From Clostridiales bacterium (GTDB lineage Bacteria > Bacillota > Clostridia > Lutisporales > Lutisporaceae), in assembly GCA_012842725.1 (NCBI GenBank), contig DUSG01000272.1, positions 1 to 5,192 on the forward strand: a DNA stretch of 5,192 bases, written 5' to 3'. Shown here one piece after another: positions 1 through 5,192 of this stretch. The position numbers and the translations under genes were made by a program. How positions within the stretch are numbered: the first letter of the stretch is position 1; every line of letters starts with the position of its first letter. The notes beneath the pieces are model-generated. The model saw only the letters and a list, made by a program, of their open reading frames with translations, searched no databases and was not told the DNA's origin.

Positions 1-495
1 ACTTCAAAGCTAGTAAGAAAAATGCCCGGTAGAATAGTAGGCCAATCCAACGATGTAGACGGAAAACGAGCTTTTGTTCTCACCCTACAGGCAAGAGAAC
101 AACATATCCGCAGATACAAAGCTACATCAAACATATGTTCAAATCAGGGCTTGAATGCTCTTATTGCAGCTATATATATGATAACCATGGGTAAGAAAGG
201 TTTAAGGGAAGTTGCTATTCAATGCACACAAAAAGCCCATTATGCATTACAACAACTGACCAAGACCGGCAAATACAAACAGTTATTCAATAAACCTTTC
301 TTCAAAGAGTTTGCAGTTATAAGCCCCGTTGAAGGTAAAAAAGTAAATTCAGAATTACTGAAACACAATATTTTAGGTGGTTATGAACTTGAAAAGGATT
401 ATCCCGAATTGAAGAACAGCCTGTTGATATGCGTAACTGAAAAAAGGACAAAAGAGCAAATCGACAAACTTGCCGAAGTCATGGAGGTGATATAA
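1..495 (+). CDS. gcvPA: Glycine dehydrogenase (decarboxylating) subunit 1, C-terminal part (5' end outside window)
   Basis: This is the alpha half of the glycine cleavage P-protein, which together with GcvPB decarboxylates glycine and passes the aminomethyl group to the lipoyl H-protein in the cytoplasm. The reading frame is open from base 1, so the first Met in view (22) is internal. The 164 visible residues are roughly the last third of a protein that is usually about 450 residues. Recognisable family sequence includes RKMPGRIVG near the start, then LQAREQHIRR and ATSNICSNQGL, all typical of the GDC-P fold of subunit 1. The PLP lysine belongs to the other subunit, so its absence here is expected. 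The stop TAA (493-495) shares its last A with the gcvPB ATG, and the gcvPB ribosome site (GGAGGTGA, 483-490) lies inside this gene, so translation is probably coupled. Genes such as gcvT and gcvH may lie upstream but are not visible. Confidence 0.96.
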   Translation, partial: TSKLVRKMPGRIVGQSNDVDGKRAFVLTLQAREQHIRRYKATSNICSNQGLNALIAAIYMITMGKKGLREVAIQCTQKAHYALQQLTKTGKYKQLFNKPFFKEFAVISPVEGKKVNSELLKHNILGGYELEKDYPELKNSLLICVTEKRTKEQIDKLAEVMEVI

Positions 496-1955
496 TGAGA
501 GAATATAACAAGCTGATATTCGAAATTTCAAAAGAAGGAAGAATAGCATACAGTTTGCCTCCCTGCGATGTTGAAGAAAAAGACCTTAATACTTTGATTC
601 CTGATTCATTTTTAAGAAGCGAAGATGTCGATTTGCCGGAAGTAAGCGAAGTAGATGTTGTCAGACATTTCGTAAATATTTCCAATAAAAACTATGGAGT
701 AGATACAGGTTTCTATCCTTTAGGTTCCTGCACCATGAAATATAACCCTAAAATAAACGAAGACATGGCTGGTCTAAGCGGTTTTACCAATCTTCATCCT
801 TATCAACCTGAAGAAACGGTACAAGGTGCGTTAGAACTCATGTATCACTTGGACCAGATGCTTTCGGAAATAACCGGAATGGAAAGAGTCTCCCTTCAAC
901 CTGCCGCAGGAGCTCACGGAGAACTAACCGGTCTCATGATAATCAAAGCTTATCATGAAAGCAGAGGAGATTATAAAAGAAGTAAAATCATAGTACCTGA
1001 TTCTGCTCACGGAACTAATCCAGCCAGTGCTGCCGTTGCAGGCTTTGAAATAATAGAAATAGAATCAGACAAAAATGGCGCTGTAGATCTGAATAAACTA
1101 AAAGAAGTACTTAGCGATGAAATAGCTGGATTGATGCTGACGAATCCAAGCACCCTTGGACTTTTTGAAGAAAACATCAAAGAAATAGCAGATCTGGTTC
1201 ATGAAGCAGGTGGATTATTATACTATGACGGCGCAAATGCCAATGCAATAATGGGAATCGTAAGACCTGGAGATATGGGATTTGATGTTATACATCTCAA
1301 TTTGCACAAAACCTTTTCAACTCCCCATGGTGGAGGAGGTCCTGGAAGCGGACCTGTAGGTGTGAAAAAAGATTTGGTTAAATTCCTTCCAGTGCCTGTA
1401 ATAGAAAAACAAGGCGATAAATATATCCTTGATTATGACAGACCTGATTCAATAGGAAAAGTTAAAAGTTTTTACGGCCATTTCGGTGTAGCCATAAAAG
1501 CATATTCTTATATTCTTTCGATGGGTCCTGAGGGACTAAAAAAAGTAAGTGAAAAAGCAGTTCTCAATGCAAACTATGTAATGAATAAGTTAAAAGACCA
1601 TTATTATCTGCCAATAGATAAAATATGCAAACATGAATTCGTACTAGGCGGTTTGGCAAATAATGAGAATCATGTTGCCACACTGGATGTGGCAAAACGG
1701 CTTTTAGACTATGGTTATCACCCACCAACCGTATACTTCCCGCTTATCGTAAGCGATGCCATAATGATTGAACCTACAGAAACAGAAAGCAAAGAAACTC
1801 TTGATGGATTTATCGACACTATGATTAAAATAGCACAAGAAGCAAAAGAAAATCCTGAAATTCTAAAATCAGCTCCGCACAATACTCCGGTAAGAAGAAT
1901 AGACGAAGCCAAGGCTGCAAGAAATCTTATACTGAAGTGGGAAAAGAATAAATAA
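495..1955 (+). CDS. gcvPB: Glycine dehydrogenase (decarboxylating) subunit 2, PLP-binding
   Basis: This is the catalytic half of the glycine cleavage P-protein, which forms the PLP-glycine aldimine and releases CO2. The 486 residues match the usual family length and the gene looks intact. Diagnostic blocks in order are YPLGSCTMKYNPKINE (75-90), QPAAGAHGE (135-143), DSAHGTNPASAA (169-180), YYDGANANAIMG (243-254), and LHKTFSTPHGGGGPGSGP (270-287). K272 of the HKTFS motif is the expected Schiff-base lysine, and the following glycine-rich loop is typical of the family. The ATG at 495 is supported by GGAGGTGA at 483-490, with seven bases between GGAGG and the ATG, and by the one-base overlap with the gcvPA stop. 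The TAA stop is at 1953-1955. A small third cistron begins 19 bases downstream with its own ribosome site, so the operon continues beyond this gene. Confidence 0.98.
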   Translation: MREYNKLIFEISKEGRIAYSLPPCDVEEKDLNTLIPDSFLRSEDVDLPEVSEVDVVRHFVNISNKNYGVDTGFYPLGSCTMKYNPKINEDMAGLSGFTNLHPYQPEETVQGALELMYHLDQMLSEITGMERVSLQPAAGAHGELTGLMIIKAYHESRGDYKRSKIIVPDSAHGTNPASAAVAGFEIIEIESDKNGAVDLNKLKEVLSDEIAGLMLTNPSTLGLFEENIKEIADLVHEAGGLLYYDGANANAIMGIVRPGDMGFDVIHLNLHKTFSTPHGGGGPGSGPVGVKKDLVKFLPVPVIEKQGDKYILDYDRPDSIGKVKSFYGHFGVAIKAYSYILSMGPEGLKKVSEKAVLNANYVMNKLKDHYYLPIDKICKHEFVLGGLANNENHVATLDVAKRLLDYGYHPPTVYFPLIVSDAIMIEPTETESKETLDGFIDTMIKIAQEAKENPEILKSAPHNTPVRRIDEAKAARNLILKWEKNK

Positions 1956-1974
1956 TAGAATTGGAGGACGGAAA

Positions 1975-2277
1975 ATGTTGTTTGCACATGATGGAAACAT
2001 AGAAGCTGCTTTTAAAAACAGTATCGTTAAATCTCTTGAAGAGAGAAAGGCAAAACTTTGTGAAACCTGAGATCCTGCAAGTGCACTTGCTCACGCCTGG
2101 GGCGTGAAGGAAACAGTTGATCCTAAACAAGCTGAAGCTGTCAAATCTTATCTCAGCGAAAAATCAGGTTCAAACATAACATTAGACGACGGAAGAATTG
2201 TAACATTATTAAAAGGAGATATAAAAGAAAAAGGTAATGAGTTTATACTGATTTATCGTTACCAGTTAATCAGCTAG
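1975..2277 (+). CDS. Candidate small selenoprotein with CxxU motif, third cistron of the gcv operon (family not recognised)
   Basis: I do not recognise this protein. From ATG 1975 the frame runs to TAG 2275-2277, giving 100 residues if the single in-frame TGA (2068-2070, residue 32) is read through. GGAGG at 1963-1967 sits seven bases before the ATG. Around the TGA the protein reads KLCETUDPASALAHAWG, a C29-x-x-U32 pair resembling known CxxU redox motifs; these are its only two Cys/Sec positions. Residues 9-30 look helical and the last 30 (ITLDDGRIVTLL, then FILIYRYQLIS) look like beta strands. Coding character continues on both sides of the TGA with no frameshift. TGA is the real stop of two other genes in this window, and Trp42 in this gene is TGG, so code reassignment is unlikely. 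A stable fold directly follows the TGA. A recent nonsense mutation, or two separate short peptides, remain possible. By position it probably serves glycine cleavage redox chemistry, which is inference only. Confidence 0.78.
2068..2111 (+). promoter_or_regulatory. Putative bacterial SECIS element directing Sec insertion at UGA 2068-2070
   Basis: Three helices follow the TGA with no unpaired base between them. TCCT (2073-2076) pairs with AGGA (2108-2111). Inside, GCAAG-TGCA-CTTGC (2077-2090) forms a five-pair hairpin, and TCACGCC-TGG-GGCGTGA (2091-2107) forms a perfect seven-pair hairpin with a three-base loop. The second loop, UGG, has a G at its second position and begins 27 bases after the UGA. 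As I recall, bacterial SECIS models ask for a short apical loop with an early G about 16-37 bases after the UGA, which fits. Bases 2077-2107 are about two thirds GC in an AT-rich gene, suggesting selection on RNA structure. No T-tract follows, so it is not a terminator. The fold was found by eye; no energy calculation was done. Confidence 0.68.
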
Positions 2278-2311
2278 ATATTAATTCTTAATCAAAAACA
2301 ACTAAAATTTG

Positions 2312-2339
2312 AAAGGACGGTATACATGCCGTCCTTTTT
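2312..2339 (+). terminator. Intrinsic terminator of the gcv operon, possibly bidirectional
   Basis: AAAGGACGG (2312-2320) pairs perfectly with CCGTCCTTT (2329-2337) around the eight-base loop TATACATG, and a five-T tract covers 2335-2339. It lies 35 bases after the TAG of the third gcv cistron, so it should end that operon. On the minus strand the same hairpin lies just beyond the ftsX stop (2351), but the tract there is only TTT followed by CAAATTTT, so termination of the ftsX transcript may be weaker. Confidence 0.9.
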
Positions 2340-2350
2340 GCTTCTTAAGG

Positions 2351-3244
2351 CTATTTATCCCTCGCTGACCATAAACCAAATACGCTGCCTAAAATTCCAA
2401 ATATTAAACTTAGAAACATGATTATCATCACAAGATTACTGATAACAATTTCCAATTGCGGCAGTGGTATAAAAGGAAGTGGCCCTGTCATTGCTGCATA
2501 TATATATTTCACGGAAAACACCGACAATAAAGAAGCTATCAGACCTCCACTTATGGTCAGTATCAATCCTTCAATTATGAAAGGAGCAGAAATAAACACC
2601 TCCGGAGCTCCCAGAAGCCTTAACGTAATAATATATTCTTTATTATCATAGATACTGGTTCTGATTATATGAGAAACGATTATCAAAGTGGATACCCCAA
2701 CTGCTGCTATAAAAGTATATCCAAAAGTTTCTAACAGCGAAGTGATGTTTCGGAGCTTTTCCAATACTTCCCTATTATCCCTTATTTGATCTATACCTTC
2801 TATATTTCTTAATTTTTCAATAATAGACTCCATGTCCTTCAGATTGATGCGTACCTCAATAAAGGGGTAAAATGGATTTTCATCCAGATATTCCAATACT
2901 TTAGCGTCTTTTCCCAGTATTTCCTCCATTCTTTTATAGGCTTCATCTTTGCTGATAAATGTGGCTTCTTCCACTCCGTTTAATTCCTCAATCCTATTTA
3001 TCATATTTTCAATACCGTCTATATCCATATCTTCTGCAAAATAAACATTTATTTCAGCTTCATTCTGTAAAACCTCTACTGCCTCACTGCTTATCCACCA
3101 GCATGACAAAACTATTGCAACAAAAAATAAAATCAATCCTGTGCTTAATATCGAAAGAATATTAGACATCATATTGATTTTTATAGTTGTTTTGGCTTCT
3201 TTTATAAAATACCCCATGTTATTAAGTACGATTTTCACTTTCAA
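2351..3244 (-). CDS. ftsX: Cell division ABC transporter permease-like protein FtsX
   Basis: FtsX is the membrane half of the FtsEX complex, which transmits FtsE ATPase state across the membrane to activate cell-wall hydrolases. The 297 residues match the family length. The architecture is canonical: a short cytoplasmic N-terminus, TM1 about 28-51, an extracytoplasmic domain about 52-172, then TM2 about 174-194, TM3 about 222-246 and TM4 about 268-292. The YDNKEYIITLRLLGAPEVFI stretch (199-218) corresponds to the cytoplasmic coupling region of FtsX proteins (IYARSTEIEIMKLVGA in Bacillus subtilis, from memory). The start is TTG at 3242-3244, immediately after the ftsE TGA, with AGAAAGG (3254-3260) nine bases upstream. 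GTG at codon 3 and ATG at codon 10 lack a well-placed ribosome site. The stop is TAG. No peptidase gene follows, because the next gene is convergent. Confidence 0.95.
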   Translation of the reverse strand: MKVKIVLNNMGYFIKEAKTTIKINMMSNILSILSTGLILFFVAIVLSCWWISSEAVEVLQNEAEINVYFAEDMDIDGIENMINRIEELNGVEEATFISKDEAYKRMEEILGKDAKVLEYLDENPFYPFIEVRINLKDMESIIEKLRNIEGIDQIRDNREVLEKLRNITSLLETFGYTFIAAVGVSTLIIVSHIIRTSIYDNKEYIITLRLLGAPEVFISAPFIIEGLILTISGGLIASLLSVFSVKYIYAAMTGPLPFIPLPQLEIVISNLVMIIMFLSLIFGILGSVFGLWSARDK

Positions 3245-3913
3245 TCAACCCAGCCTTTCTTCGCATATGATGCCATTTTCTATATGAATTATCTTACCTT
3301 CTTTCATATTCTCAATAAGATGGGTCGCATGTGTAGTAACTACAACTGTTGTATCCTTTTCCTTCAGTGAAGCAAAAAGCCCTAATATGTTTAAAGCATT
3401 ATCTTTGTCAAGATTTCCTGTAGGTTCATCCGCCAATATCAACTTAGGCTGTCTCATAACCGCTCTGGCAATCGCTACTCTCTGGCATTCACCCCATGAC
3501 AGATGATCCACCAGAGAAAACATCTTCTTCTCCAATCCTACTTTTGCCAGGGCATTGGCTGCATCTTCTTTAAGTTTCTTAGGAGCAAAATCTAAAAATC
3601 GGGCTCCCACCATAACATTTTCAATGGCAGTCCTTCCTTTGACCAGCCTGAAATCCTGAAAAACAGGCCCGATCAGCCTTCTCATTTGTCTTATTTTAGA
3701 AGCTTGTCCCTTTTCTATGGGTTGTCCCAAAACATTCAAGGTGCCTTCAGTTGGATATTCAACGCCCATTAATAGTTTTAAAAGGCTTGTTTTCCCTGAA
3801 CCGCTGGGGCCGGTTATATATATCATATCTCCGGTTTTAATCTCCATATTTATGTTCCTCAAGGCAACAGTACCATCCGGATAACTAAAACTCATGTCTC
3901 TAGCTACTATCAC
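3245..3913 (-). CDS. ftsE: Cell division ATP-binding protein FtsE with altered ABC signature motif
   Basis: FtsE is the cytoplasmic ATPase partner of FtsX. I chose the GTG start at 3911-3913 (222 residues) over the upstream ATG at 3952. GGGGAGG (3922-3928) lies eight bases before the GTG, the GTGA overlap with the upstream stop is classic coupling, and the family begins just before the SFSYPDGTVAL strand. Motifs are Walker A GPSGSGKT (35-42), Q-loop VFQDFRLV (84-91, Q86), Walker B LILADEP (158-164), D-loop NLD (167-169) and H-loop H195 in TTHAT. VFQDFRL is characteristic of FtsE among ABC ATPases. The odd feature is the signature: LSWGECQR (138-145) where FtsE normally has LSGGEQQR, so the first glycine is Trp (TGG) and the first Q is Cys (TGC). 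The catalytic Ser139 and Gly141 remain. The stop TGA abuts the ftsX TTG. Confidence 0.95.
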   Translation of the reverse strand: MIVARDMSFSYPDGTVALRNINMEIKTGDMIYITGPSGSGKTSLLKLLMGVEYPTEGTLNVLGQPIEKGQASKIRQMRRLIGPVFQDFRLVKGRTAIENVMVGARFLDFAPKKLKEDAANALAKVGLEKKMFSLVDHLSWGECQRVAIARAVMRQPKLILADEPTGNLDKDNALNILGLFASLKEKDTTVVVTTHATHLIENMKEGKIIHIENGIICEERLG

Positions 3914-5031
3914 GCAGGCCGCCTCCCCTGTGACATACTGAAAAGATTCCATTCAATCAATATCTCCATAATGTCTTCTTTTATTTCAACTGATTTAATG
4001 CTGTTATCATTTCCTAATATTGTACTTAAATCTAAAATCATTTTATTATCCATAAAAAGCTCTTCTATGGAACCAGGCTCCAATTCCATATCAAAGAAAC
4101 TTCCCTCTTCTGCTTCAAAGATTAAAACATTACCCTCCTGTATGGCAAAATGTCCTGTAAGTATCAGTTTCCTTTCAGGAATCTCGATTTTTACTTTACC
4201 TGGTTGAAAATCTATCGATACATTTTCTATGAGGGGTTGGTCATGTATAATGCTGTTTATGACTTCTTCAGTAACGGAAGCTTTTACCCCATATAATGAA
4301 AATGACAGATTCAAATCGTCATAAGACAAATTTGTATTCCGGACAATATTTGAAAAATCTTTAGCCACATTGGAAAAAACAAGTTTCACTTCTGTCCAGG
4401 CTTCCTTCATATTTTCCAGATAATCCTTATAAAACGCCTTCTCCTCTCCTAAATCAGCAATACGATTTTCCAAATCATATTTGAGTTCATTTATTTTACT
4501 GAGCGCATCACTCAGTTCTTTATTTCTTTTTTCCAACAATGCAAGGTTTTCTTCCATCTCATTCTTTTTGGCAGTAAGCTTATTTTTGGTGTTCTCGATT
4601 TCTTCCAAAAGTTCTCCGGTATCATGTGCCAAATCCCTGATGATATTTATCCTTCTGAGAAATGATGACAAACTGTCAGAATTTAATATTATTTCTATAT
4701 AGGATGCAGGACCCATCCTTTGATAGCTCTTTAATACCTGCGCTAGGCCTTCCTGCTTTTTTCTATATACCTCTTCCTCTTTTTCAATTTCATTTTTCAG
4801 ATTGTCTATATTCTGCCTTAACTCCTTTATTTCCTGGGCAATTTTCTTCTCTTCGCTTTCCAGTAAATCGATTTCCTGCACTACTTTAAATAATTCTTCA
4901 AGCACTCTTTTCTCTTCGTCGGTAATGCTTGTCAGTTTCTGTTCAACTGTAACAAAAGGATCTGCCTGTCCTGTCAGCACATTTATCGCGACAAATATCA
5001 GTAAGACAGTAATAAGTAAAAAAGTCCTCAA
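3910..5031 (-). CDS. Exported coiled-coil protein, PcsB/EnvC-like N-terminal region without a recognisable hydrolase domain
   Basis: This 373-residue protein is the first gene of the ftsEX operon and probably binds the FtsX extracytoplasmic domain. Residues 4-20 are hydrophobic and a plausible signal peptidase site follows GQA (23). Long heptad-rich helices run from about 38-100 and 135-215. Between them, LKSYQRMGPASYIEIILNSD (100-119) and LSSFLRRINIIRDL (121-134) resemble the linker of PcsB/EnvC/CwlO-type coiled coils. The C-terminus (about 235-373) is beta-rich and lacks the H-x-H of M23 peptidases and any cysteine, so CHAP and NlpC/P60 activity is excluded. The phrase GNVLIFEAEEGSF...LDLSTILGN...IKSVEI loosely recalls TULIP-like lipid-binding domains such as DUF2993, which is a tentative memory-based resemblance. 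The start is TTG 5029-5031, with AAAGGAGG (5044-5051) 12 bases upstream, a slightly long spacing. The TGA stop overlaps the ftsE GTG by four bases. Confidence 0.8.
   Translation of the reverse strand: MRTFLLITVLLIFVAINVLTGQADPFVTVEQKLTSITDEEKRVLEELFKVVQEIDLLESEEKKIAQEIKELRQNIDNLKNEIEKEEEVYRKKQEGLAQVLKSYQRMGPASYIEIILNSDSLSSFLRRINIIRDLAHDTGELLEEIENTKNKLTAKKNEMEENLALLEKRNKELSDALSKINELKYDLENRIADLGEEKAFYKDYLENMKEAWTEVKLVFSNVAKDFSNIVRNTNLSYDDLNLSFSLYGVKASVTEEVINSIIHDQPLIENVSIDFQPGKVKIEIPERKLILTGHFAIQEGNVLIFEAEEGSFFDMELEPGSIEELFMDNKMILDLSTILGNDNSIKSVEIKEDIMEILIEWNLFSMSQGRRPA
3922..3928 (-). promoter_or_regulatory. Ribosome binding site that fixes the ftsE GTG start
   Basis: GGGGAGG lies within the last codons of the upstream coiled-coil gene, eight bases before GTG 3913-3911. 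It is far too close to, and downstream of, the alternative ATG at 3952, so it supports the shorter FtsE. Confidence 0.85.
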
Positions 5032-5043
5032 GACTACTCATTA

Positions 5044-5051
5044 CCTCCTTT
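5044..5051 (-). promoter_or_regulatory. Ribosome binding site of the coiled-coil gene
   Basis: AAAGGAGG is a near-perfect anti-16S match. Twelve bases separate it from the in-frame TTG at 5031. The nearer ATG at 5041-5039 is only two bases away and in another frame that closes after about 30 codons, so the TTG is preferred even though its spacing is long. Confidence 0.75.
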
Positions 5052-5135
5052 GCATTATTGGAACCGCTAATTACTTAAATATGGTAAATTTTATTAATTG
5101 TATTATGATAATCCTTAACACTGTATACTAATCAA

Positions 5136-5165
5136 ATAATATCATAATCGCAAGATTTAGGTAAA
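5136..5165 (-). promoter_or_regulatory. Tentative sigma-A promoter for the coiled-coil/ftsE/ftsX operon
   Basis: Read on the minus strand, TTTACC (5160-5165) and TATTAT (5136-5141) are separated by 18 bases, and TGA directly before TATTAT gives an extended -10 (TGnTATTAT). The leader would be about 100 bases. The rest of 5032-5192 is AT-rich and holds no gene I can support. AT-rich DNA gives such matches often, so confidence is low. Confidence 0.35.
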
Positions 5166-5192
5166 TCATTTTGTATATAACCTATTAAATAA

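Noticed and set aside
1718..1987. Minus-strand 89-codon open frame within gcvPB
   Set aside because: It lies opposite well-conserved gcvPB codons, has no ribosome site of note and no recognisable protein character; it is a shadow frame.
2068..2070. In-frame TGA as a genetic code change (TGA = Trp or Gly) or as an ordinary stop
   Set aside because: TGA is the true stop of ftsE and of the coiled-coil gene, and TGG is used for Trp in the same cistron. An ordinary stop would leave a 31-residue peptide ending just after CET and would not explain the coding continuation or the fold. A recent nonsense mutation is not fully excluded.
2091..2107. GC-rich hairpin read as an intrinsic terminator inside the third gcv cistron
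   Set aside because: It is followed by AGGAAACAG, with no T-tract, and coding sequence continues for over 160 bases to a genuine terminator at 2312-2339.
1927..2130. Minus-strand 67-codon open frame over the gcvPB end and the selenoprotein start
   Set aside because: It is antisense to the better supported plus-strand cistron and its sequence looks like random translation. The plus frame has a strong ribosome site and operon position.
2104..2277. Separate downstream ORF starting at GTG 2104
   Set aside because: There is no ribosome site at proper spacing, and the start would be buried in the 7-bp stem; readthrough from ATG 1975 explains the frame better.
3914..3952. Longer FtsE beginning at ATG 3952
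   Set aside because: The 13 extra residues do not resemble the family N-terminus, overlap the upstream gene by 43 bases and lack a ribosome site, while GTG 3913 has GGGGAGG at eight bases and a GTGA overlap.
5039..5041. ATG two bases after the AAAGGAGG as the start of the coiled-coil gene
   Set aside because: It is in a different frame from the coiled-coil protein, stops after about 30 codons, and is too close to the ribosome site. A one-base error between 5032 and 5038 could join the frames, but TTG 5031 needs no such assumption.
4481..5131. Plus-strand open frames opposite the coiled-coil gene
   Set aside because: They are serine- and leucine-rich complements of Lys/Glu-rich coiled-coil codons, a familiar shadow pattern, and show no family resemblance.

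Overview
The window looks like chromosomal DNA from a low-GC, Gram-positive anaerobe, most likely a Clostridia or Tissierellia relative. Reasons are the split two-subunit glycine dehydrogenase (GcvPA/GcvPB), strong GGAGG ribosome sites, AT-rich spacers, frequent GTG/TTG starts, and a probable selenocysteine gene. No mobile element, tRNA, rRNA or CRISPR array was seen.

Layout: positions 1-2277 hold the end of a plus-strand operon: the C-terminal part of gcvPA, a complete gcvPB overlapping it by one base, and a 100-residue third cistron (1975-2277) interrupted by one in-frame TGA. That TGA lies in a C-x-x-(TGA) motif and is followed at once by a GC-rich RNA fold with the geometry of a bacterial SECIS element. 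I read this cistron as an unrecognised small selenoprotein attached to the glycine cleavage operon, and it is the most interesting item here. The operon ends at a hairpin terminator (2312-2339).

Positions 2351-5031 hold a convergent minus-strand operon, transcribed in the order coiled-coil protein, ftsE, ftsX. FtsE and FtsX form the ABC-type complex that controls cell-wall hydrolysis at division. The first gene encodes an exported coiled-coil protein resembling the regulatory part of PcsB/EnvC/CwlO proteins, but its C-terminus has no recognisable hydrolase domain. All three genes begin with GTG or TTG and are tightly coupled. A tentative promoter lies at 5136-5165.

The two operons share no obvious function. 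The first makes the PLP-dependent decarboxylating P-protein of glycine cleavage, with a candidate redox selenoprotein. The second is a division and cell-wall module.
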